10,391 nt of DNA from Actinomycetes bacterium (lineage in GTDB: Bacteria; Actinomycetota; Acidimicrobiia; Acidimicrobiales; CADCSY01), in NCBI GenBank assembly GCA_025464025.1, contig JAODBP010000077.1:1-10391 (forward strand), in the 5' to 3' direction. Position 1 is the first letter of the stretch. Each line of letters begins with the position of its first letter. Positions 6,471 to 10,391 of this stretch are shown piece by piece. The notes under the pieces were generated by a model that was given only the letters and a program-made list of their open reading frames with translations, was not told where the DNA came from and did no database searches. The translations under genes were made by a program, and so were the position numbers.

Positions 6471-6916
6471 CCCGAGGGGATTACGCCAGTCGTGCCCTGT
6501 TGTCCCTGGCGTTGCACGCCGAACGGGAAGGGCCGACCTCGGTGCGCGACATCGCCGAGCGGACCGGGTTGCCCCAGCCCTACCTGGAGCAGATCCTCCT
6601 GGCCCTGAAGGGCGCCGGGCTGGTGCGCTCGAAGCGAGGCGTGGGCGGCGGCTACGTGCTGGCCCGCACGCCGGCCGAGATCACGCTGGGCGAGATCGTC
6701 TCCGCCGTCGACGGCCCCATCGTGGTCGGCGACTTCGGGCTGCCCCACGAGAACGGCGCGTGCGACCACGAGGGGCAGTGCGTGCTCCTCGACGTGTGGG
6801 CCGACGTCGGCGCGCACATGCGCCGCCACCTCGACTCCTTCACCCTCGCCGACTGCGTCGACCGCGCCGGCAACTTCACCGGTCCCGTCGCCGTCGAGGC
6901 CGCCGAACCCGCCTGA
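6458..6916 (+). CDS. Rrf2-family transcriptional regulator
   Basis: A 152-residue winged-helix regulator. The opening MKVSTRGDYASRALLSLA and the helix-turn-helix TSVRDIAERTGLPQPYLEQILLALKGAGLVRSKRGVGGGYVLAR (27-70) are characteristic of Rrf2. Three cysteines are present: C102 and C108 (C-X5-C) and C133, which sits far from the position IscR and NsrR use for their third ligand. A [2Fe-2S] cluster or a cysteine redox switch is possible, with the ligand set uncertain. GTG at 6458 is preferred because it gives the canonical N-terminus and stands seven bases behind a -10-like hexamer; ATG at 6449 is the alternative (three more residues) but would lie upstream of that mRNA start. The divergent phosphodiesterase-bpa unit is the obvious candidate target, along with itself. 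Confidence 0.92.
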   Translation: MKVSTRGDYASRALLSLALHAEREGPTSVRDIAERTGLPQPYLEQILLALKGAGLVRSKRGVGGGYVLARTPAEITLGEIVSAVDGPIVVGDFGLPHENGACDHEGQCVLLDVWADVGAHMRRHLDSFTLADCVDRAGNFTGPVAVEAAEPA

Positions 6917-6924
6917 CCCTCAGC

Positions 6925-6975
6925 CGAGTGTGCGGTCTCAGCGTCCGGATCCCGGACGTTCAGACCGCACACTCG
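6925..6975. terminator. Compound hairpin between convergent genes, likely bidirectional terminator
   Basis: CGAGTGTGCGGTCT (6925-6938) and AGACCGCACACTCG (6962-6975) form a perfect 14-bp stem. Inside it, past a 3x3 internal loop, CGTCCGG and CCGGACG form a second perfect 7-bp stem around ATC. It lies eight bases past the Rrf2 stop and one base past the pseudouridine synthase stop, so it can end both transcripts. There is no U-tract. The length and perfection also fit a dispersed palindromic repeat. Confidence 0.75.
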
Positions 6976-6976
6976 C

Positions 6977-7888
6977 TCAGATGAGGCGGGCGAGGACGTC
7001 GGTGAGGTCGTCGGGGAGGGGCGTGGTGAAGGAGACGCGCTCGCCGGTGGAGGGGTGGTCGAAGGCGAGGGTGTGAGCGTGGAGGAAGGTGCGGGGCGTG
7101 GCGAACGACGCCCGCTTCCCGCGGTAGCGCGGATCGCCCACGATGGGGTGCCCGATGGCGGCGAGGTGGACCCGGATCTGGTGGGTACGCCCGGTCTCGA
7201 GCTTGCACTCGATGAGGGCGGCCTCGATCGGGTCGGTGAAGACCTGCTGGGTGACGTACTGGGTGCGCGCCTCCCGCCCCGACGACGACACCGCCATGCG
7301 GGTCGGGTCCTTCTTCGACCGACCGATCGGCGCGTCGATCATCCCCGTCGCCGGCTCGGGGTAGCCCCACACCAGCGCCAGGTAGCGGCGCTCGACGGTC
7401 CGCCCCGACAGCTGCCCGACGAGCGAGTCGTAGGCCGCCGGCGTGCGGGCCACGACCAGCAGGCCGGACGTGCCCTTGTCGAGCCGGTGCACGATCCCGG
7501 GCCGGTCGGGCTCGCCCACGCCGGCCAGGTCGGGGTACCGGGCCAGCAGGCCGGCGACCATCGTCCCCGACGCGTTGCCGGCACCCGGGTGCACGACGAG
7601 CTCCTGGGCCTTGTCGACCACCAGCACGTCGGCGTCCTCGTACACGACGGTCACCTCGACGTCGGGCTCCGGCCTGGCCTTCGGCTCCTCGACCACCTCG
7701 GGCACCTGGACCGAGATCTCGTCGTCCTCGGCCACCTTCTGCGACGGCTTGGTCACGACCTTGCCCCGCAGCTCGACGGCGCCGCCGGCGATCAGCTCGG
7801 CCACGTCGGCCCGGGTCAGCCCGGTCATGAACGCCACCACCCGGTCGACCCGCTCGCCACCGAGGGCGGCCGGCACGCGCTCGTTCAT
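6977..7888 (-). CDS. RluA/RluD-family rRNA pseudouridine synthase
   Basis: A 303-residue enzyme that isomerises uridine to pseudouridine in RNA, by family most likely helix 69 of 23S rRNA (RluD-like), though the exact site cannot be read from sequence. An S4 RNA-binding domain occupies about residues 12-60 (RVDRVVAFMTGLTRADVAELIAGGAVELRGKVV). The catalytic domain has GIVHRLDKGTSGLLVVA, with the nucleophile D137, and the conserved ETGRTHQIRVHLAAIGHPIVGDPRY at 231-255. Length is normal for the family. The start is ATG at 7888, in an ATGA overlap with the lspA stop and with GGAG eight bases before it. Gene order matches the lspA-pseudouridine synthase pair I recall from Streptomyces and Mycobacterium. 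Confidence 0.95.
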   Translation of the reverse strand: MNERVPAALGGERVDRVVAFMTGLTRADVAELIAGGAVELRGKVVTKPSQKVAEDDEISVQVPEVVEEPKARPEPDVEVTVVYEDADVLVVDKAQELVVHPGAGNASGTMVAGLLARYPDLAGVGEPDRPGIVHRLDKGTSGLLVVARTPAAYDSLVGQLSGRTVERRYLALVWGYPEPATGMIDAPIGRSKKDPTRMAVSSSGREARTQYVTQQVFTDPIEAALIECKLETGRTHQIRVHLAAIGHPIVGDPRYRGKRASFATPRTFLHAHTLAFDHPSTGERVSFTTPLPDDLTDVLARLI

Positions 7889-8352
7889 GCCGCCTGCTCC
7901 CGGCCGGCGGTCAGGGCAAGGGCCACGGCACCGCAGGTGATCGCCATGTCGGCCACGTTGAACACCGGCCACCACTGGAGGTCGACGAAGTCGACGACGG
8001 GGCCACCCAGGAACCCGCTCCCGTCACGCAGCAGGCGGTCGAGCAGGTTGCCGATGGCGCCGCCGACGATGGCCGCCGACGCGATCCGGGGCACCCGGCC
8101 CGACAGCTGCCGACCCATGCCGAGCACGCCGACGACGATGCCCACGGCCACGAGGGCGATCAGGGGCGCGAACTTCGAGCCCAGCCCGAACGCCGCGCCG
8201 TTGTTGTAGACGAGGTGCAGGCGCAGCGACCCGACGAGGTGGACGTCACGATGGGTCAGCTCGCGCAGCGCCAACCACTTGGTGAGGTGGTCGACGGCCA
8301 CGACGCCCGCCGCCACGGCGGTCAGCGTCGGGACAGCCCGCCGCTCTTGCAC
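7885..8352 (-). CDS. lspA: Prolipoprotein signal peptidase (signal peptidase II)
   Basis: An inner-membrane aspartyl protease that removes the signal peptide from lipid-modified prolipoproteins, such as the lipoprotein at 4360-4809. The 155 residues show the family blocks VDHLTKW (20-26), LVYNNGAAFGL (48-58), GGAIGNLLDRL (97-107) and FNVADMAITCG (131-141). The catalytic aspartates are D105 and D135. Four hydrophobic segments are visible at about 8-24, 62-79, 90-104 and 132-149. GTG at 8352 is chosen because it keeps a full first membrane segment; this gives a 31-base overlap with the upstream TraR/DksA gene. GTG at 8316 would avoid the overlap but leave only 13 residues before the conserved Lys. 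The start is the least certain part. Confidence 0.93.
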   Translation of the reverse strand: MQERRAVPTLTAVAAGVVAVDHLTKWLALRELTHRDVHLVGSLRLHLVYNNGAAFGLGSKFAPLIALVAVGIVVGVLGMGRQLSGRVPRIASAAIVGGAIGNLLDRLLRDGSGFLGGPVVDFVDLQWWPVFNVADMAITCGAVALALTAGREQAA

Positions 8353-8822
8353 GTCACGCAGAGCGCCGCCGCCGGCAGCGCCTTCAGCCGTTCCTTGGGG
8401 ATGGTCTCGTTGCACTTCTCGCACACCCCGTAGGTCCCGGCCACGATCTTGTCGAGGGCCTTGTCGATCTCCTCGATGGAGGCGAGGGCCTGGGCCGAGA
8501 GGGCCAGGTCGCGCTCCCGCTCGACGTTCATGCTGTCGCCCTGGCCCGACTCCTCGTCGAACTGGACGTCGCCGGGGTCACGATCGAGGGCGAGCTGATC
8601 GGCCTCGGCCCGCAGCGTGACGGCCTGACGGGCGTACACCTCGCGCTCCTCGTGCAGCAGCTTCTGCTGGGCCTCGGTGAACTTGTCGAGCGGGGCTGCC
8701 TTCTTGGCCGGCGCCTTCTTGGCCGGTGCGGCCGCCTTGGTCGCCGCCTTGGTCGCCGCCGGAGCTGCCTTCTTGGCCGGCGCCGCCTTGGTCGCGGTCG
8801 TGGAGGTCTTCTTCGTGGGCAT
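8322..8822 (-). CDS. TraR/DksA-type C4 zinc-finger protein with Lys/Ala-rich N-terminal tail
   Basis: A 166-residue protein. Residues 1-44 are a basic low-complexity tail built of AKKAAP/TKAA units, resembling actinobacterial HU or histone-H1-like tails. Residues 46-130 look like a helical hairpin, and a TraR/DksA zinc finger follows with C134-X2-C137 and C155-X2-C158. DksA-family proteins bind in the secondary channel of RNA polymerase. The acidic DxxDxA fingertip of E. coli DksA is not seen; the hairpin has an acidic DRDPGDVQFDEESGQGD stretch instead, so a ppGpp-type role is unproven. The tail suggests nucleic-acid contact (inference). The start is ATG at 8822, with GAGAGG eleven bases upstream. 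Its end overlaps lspA. Confidence 0.88.
   Translation of the reverse strand: MPTKKTSTTATKAAPAKKAAPAATKAATKAAAPAKKAPAKKAAPLDKFTEAQQKLLHEEREVYARQAVTLRAEADQLALDRDPGDVQFDEESGQGDSMNVERERDLALSAQALASIEEIDKALDKIVAGTYGVCEKCNETIPKERLKALPAAALCVTCKSGGLSRR
8691..8789 (-). repeat. Imperfect tandem codon repeats encoding the Lys/Ala tail
   Basis: Repeated units of the kind GCCAAGAAGGC(A/G)GC (minus strand) recur three to four times, with ACCAAGGCGGC variants between them. They encode AKKAAP/TKAA motifs. This stretch is likely to vary in length between relatives by repeat slippage. Confidence 0.6.
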
Positions 8823-8857
8823 GGCTTCGACTGCCTCTCGCCTGAAGGGGAGTGCGG

Positions 8858-8888
8858 ACGGTAGCGGATCGGGGCTGCCGCCGTGCAA
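8858..8888 (-). promoter_or_regulatory. Candidate promoter of the TraR/DksA-lspA-pseudouridine synthase unit
   Basis: On the minus strand, TTGCAC (8888-8883) and TACCGT (8863-8858) are 19 bases apart, which is slightly long for a sigma-A promoter. Transcription would start near 8851, giving a leader of about 30 nt that contains the GAGAGG ribosome site. Confidence 0.35.
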
Positions 8889-8949
8889 CGCGCGGCAAAT
8901 CGCCCACATTCCCGACCGCGTCCAGGAGCCCGGTGCCAAGCTGGCGGCC

Positions 8950-9756
8950 ATGGAGCTGCGGGGGCGGGTTGCGGTGGTCACGGGCGGTGCCAGCGGCATC
9001 GGGCGGGCGCTGGCCCTGGCCCTGGCCGGGGCCGGCGCGGATGTGGCCGTGGCCGACATCGAGGAGGACGGCGCGGCCACGGTCGCCGCCGAGGTCGAGG
9101 GCCATGGCGTGCGGGCGATCGCCGTGCGGGCCGATGTCACCAGCGACGACGACGTGGCCGCCCTCGCCGATCGGACGCTCGCCGAGCTGGGCGGGGCCCA
9201 CGTCGTCTGCGCCAACGCCGGGGTGCTGCTGCAGGGCTCGGTGCTCGACATGAACGTGCAGGACTGGGAGTGGCTCTACGGGGTGAACGTCTTCGGCGTG
9301 GTCCGCACGATCTACGCCTTCCTCCCCCACCTGCTCGCCCAGGGCGACGGCCACATCGCCATCACCGGGTCGGTGAACTCCCACGCCGGCGCCGGCGTCT
9401 ACGGCTCGTCGAAGGCGGCGATCCTCCACCTGGCCGAGACGCTCCACGCCGAGCTGCCACCCAAGGGCATCGGGGTGACGATCAACCTGCCGGCCCAGAT
9501 CAGCAGCCGCATCACCAGCTCGCAGCGCAACCGGCCCGACCGCTTCGGCCGGAAGGCCCACGAACCCATGCCCGAGGTCACGAACTTCGGCATCGACCCC
9601 AGCCACGTGGCCCGCCTCACCGTCGAGGCCATCGAGGCCGGCGAGCTCTACGCCCCCGTCTTCCCCCAGGGCCAGGACCAGCGGTTCATCGCCCCGCTCA
9701 AGGCCCGCCTCGACGGCATGGAGCGCACGGTGAACAAGGGCAGCGTGCGTCCGTAA
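8950..9756 (+). CDS. Short-chain dehydrogenase/reductase (SDR)
   Basis: A 268-residue classical SDR oxidoreductase. The cofactor motif TGGASGIG is at 11-18. An acidic residue after the second strand (D36) suggests NAD(H) rather than NADP(H). NAG is at 89-91, the structural Asn is N113, and the catalytic Y151 and K155 lie in VYGSSK. The likely catalytic serine, S141, is ten residues before the tyrosine rather than the usual thirteen or so, implying a shortened active-site loop; S144 is an alternative. The substrate is not predictable. ATG at 8950 gives the canonical beginning MELRGRVAVVTGG. AGGAG (8924-8928) is too far to serve it, so the mode of initiation is unclear. The gene sits between the divergent TraR/DksA gene and ileS, probably as a local insertion into that core neighbourhood. 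Confidence 0.93.
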   Translation: MELRGRVAVVTGGASGIGRALALALAGAGADVAVADIEEDGAATVAAEVEGHGVRAIAVRADVTSDDDVAALADRTLAELGGAHVVCANAGVLLQGSVLDMNVQDWEWLYGVNVFGVVRTIYAFLPHLLAQGDGHIAITGSVNSHAGAGVYGSSKAAILHLAETLHAELPPKGIGVTINLPAQISSRITSSQRNRPDRFGRKAHEPMPEVTNFGIDPSHVARLTVEAIEAGELYAPVFPQGQDQRFIAPLKARLDGMERTVNKGSVRP

Positions 9757-9762
9757 CCCCCC

Positions 9763-9774
9763 TACGATTGGTCC
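9763..9774 (+). promoter_or_regulatory. ileS: Candidate leaderless promoter of ileS
   Basis: TACGAT (9763-9768) is followed by TGGTCC and then the GTG start at 9775, with no ribosome-binding sequence between. This spacing is typical of leaderless actinobacterial genes. The segment closely resembles the Rrf2 promoter at 6445-6460. The -35 region would lie within the SDR coding end and shows no clear motif. Confidence 0.55.
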
Positions 9775-10391
9775 GTGGCTTTTGGACCCGTCGAACCGTT
9801 CGATCTCGTCGCGCTCGAGGAGCGCGTCCTCGCCCGGTGGCGGGAGGACGACGTCATCGAGCAGGTCCGCAAGGCCCGCGAGGACGCCGAGCCCTGGATC
9901 TTCTACGAGGGCCCGCCCACGGCCAACGGCCGCCCCGGCCTCCACCACGTGTGGGCCCGGGTGTTCAAGGACCTCTACCCCCGGTTCCAGACCATGCGGG
10001 GGCGCAAGGTTCCCCGCAAGGGCGGGTGGGACTGCCACGGCCTCCCGGTCGAGATCGAGGTCGAGAAGGAGCTGGGCTTCACGGCCAAGCACCAGATCGA
10101 GGAGTTCGGGATCGCCGAGTTCAACCAGCGCTGCCGGGACTCGGTCATGCGCTACGTCGAGGACTGGTCGTCGCTCACCAGCCGCTCCGGGGTGTGGATC
10201 GACACCAAGGACGCCTACTGGACCCTGACCAACGACTACGTCGAGTCGGTCTGGTGGCTCATGAAGCGGCTCTGGGACCAGGGGCTCCTCTACGAGGGCC
10301 ACCGCGTCTCGCCCTACTGCCCCCGCTGCGGCACCGCGCTCTCCTCCCACGAGATGGGCCAGCCGGGCGTCTACCGCGACGTCACCGACCC
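9775..10391 (+). CDS. ileS: Isoleucyl-tRNA synthetase, type-2-like (5' part, cut by window edge)
   Basis: Charges tRNA-Ile with isoleucine. The first 205 codons are present, of roughly 1,000-1,100 expected. Family landmarks are WIFYEGPPTANGRPG at 41-55, the ATP-site signature at 55-58, FKDLYPRFQTMRGRKV at 64-79, GGWDCHGLPVEIEVEKELGF at 83-102, and the C182-P-R-C185 pair in YCPRCGTALSSHE. The catalytic signature that is HXGH in most class I synthetases reads G55-L-H-H58. The 'PPTANG...FPRF..MRG' style matches the eukaryote-like type 2 IleRS found in actinobacteria. Start GTG at 9775 has no ribosome site but stands six bases behind TACGAT. The editing domain, KMSKS loop and C-terminal part lie outside the window. 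Confidence 0.96.
   Translation, partial: MAFGPVEPFDLVALEERVLARWREDDVIEQVRKAREDAEPWIFYEGPPTANGRPGLHHVWARVFKDLYPRFQTMRGRKVPRKGGWDCHGLPVEIEVEKELGFTAKHQIEEFGIAEFNQRCRDSVMRYVEDWSSLTSRSGVWIDTKDAYWTLTNDYVESVWWLMKRLWDQGLLYEGHRVSPYCPRCGTALSSHEMGQPGVYRDVTD

Noticed and set aside
5390..6916. 508-residue plus-strand frame as an N-terminally extended Rrf2 protein
   Set aside because: The first part is antisense to the phosphodiesterase. The conserved Rrf2 N-terminus starts at 6458.
8691..8789. Possible CRISPR-like or minisatellite array
   Set aside because: The repeats are in frame within a protein-coding tail (AKKAAP/TKAA), with no spacers; they are protein low complexity.
8824..8949. Promoter for the SDR gene in the divergent gap
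   Set aside because: No TANNNT hexamer stands at a usable distance before 8950 on the plus strand, and the AGGAG at 8924 is too far from the ATG. I could not support a specific element.
8578..10350. 590-residue minus-strand open frame
   Set aside because: It spans the SDR, the intergenic region and ileS in antisense, with no recognisable motif. It is a GC-driven shadow.

Overview
This is a window of about 70% GC DNA. It almost certainly comes from an actinobacterial chromosome, and I lean towards Acidimicrobiia or a relative. The reasons are the GC-rich codon use, the GTG starts, a bacterial proteasome activator (Bpa), a TraR/DksA-lspA-pseudouridine synthase-dnaE neighbourhood resembling that of Streptomyces and Mycobacterium (recalled, not searched), an IleRS of type-2 appearance, and at least two likely leaderless promoters. 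The window reads as ordinary chromosome: there is no transposase, integrase, phage gene, CRISPR array, tRNA or rRNA. It is very densely coded, and no gene-free stretch exceeds 130 bases.

Layout. The minus strand carries the 5' part of dnaE (replicative polymerase, cut by the window edge). Upstream of it lies a compact, translationally coupled cluster transcribed in the order lipoprotein, Nramp-type transporter, PRC-barrel protein, second PRC-barrel-like protein, membrane-anchored unknown, YetF-type membrane protein (4809 down to 1414). Upstream again are bpa (proteasome activator) and an alkaline-phosphatase-superfamily phosphodiesterase. That gene is divergent from an Rrf2 regulator (+), with start codons only 27 bp apart. 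The Rrf2 gene converges on a pseudouridine synthase, and a perfect 14-bp-stem compound hairpin separates them. Further right on the minus strand are lspA and a TraR/DksA-type zinc-finger protein with a Lys/Ala tail, forming a three-gene unit with the pseudouridine synthase. Two plus-strand genes finish the window: an SDR oxidoreductase and the 5' end of ileS.

How the genes fit together. The right half is core information processing: tRNA-Ile charging, lipoprotein maturation, rRNA modification and an RNA-polymerase-associated-type regulator. The middle couples an Rrf2 sensor to a phosphodiesterase and a proteasome activator. The left half is a transport/envelope cluster ending at dnaE, whose promoter region contains an exact inverted repeat and DnaA-box-like 9-mers.

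I did not find a clearly new defence or mobile system. The most interesting items are the Nramp-family protein whose two metal-binding motifs are both non-canonical, inside the six-gene coupled cluster; the swapped GXHH signature in IleRS; the pair of matching leaderless promoters; and the palindrome/DnaA-like region in front of dnaE.
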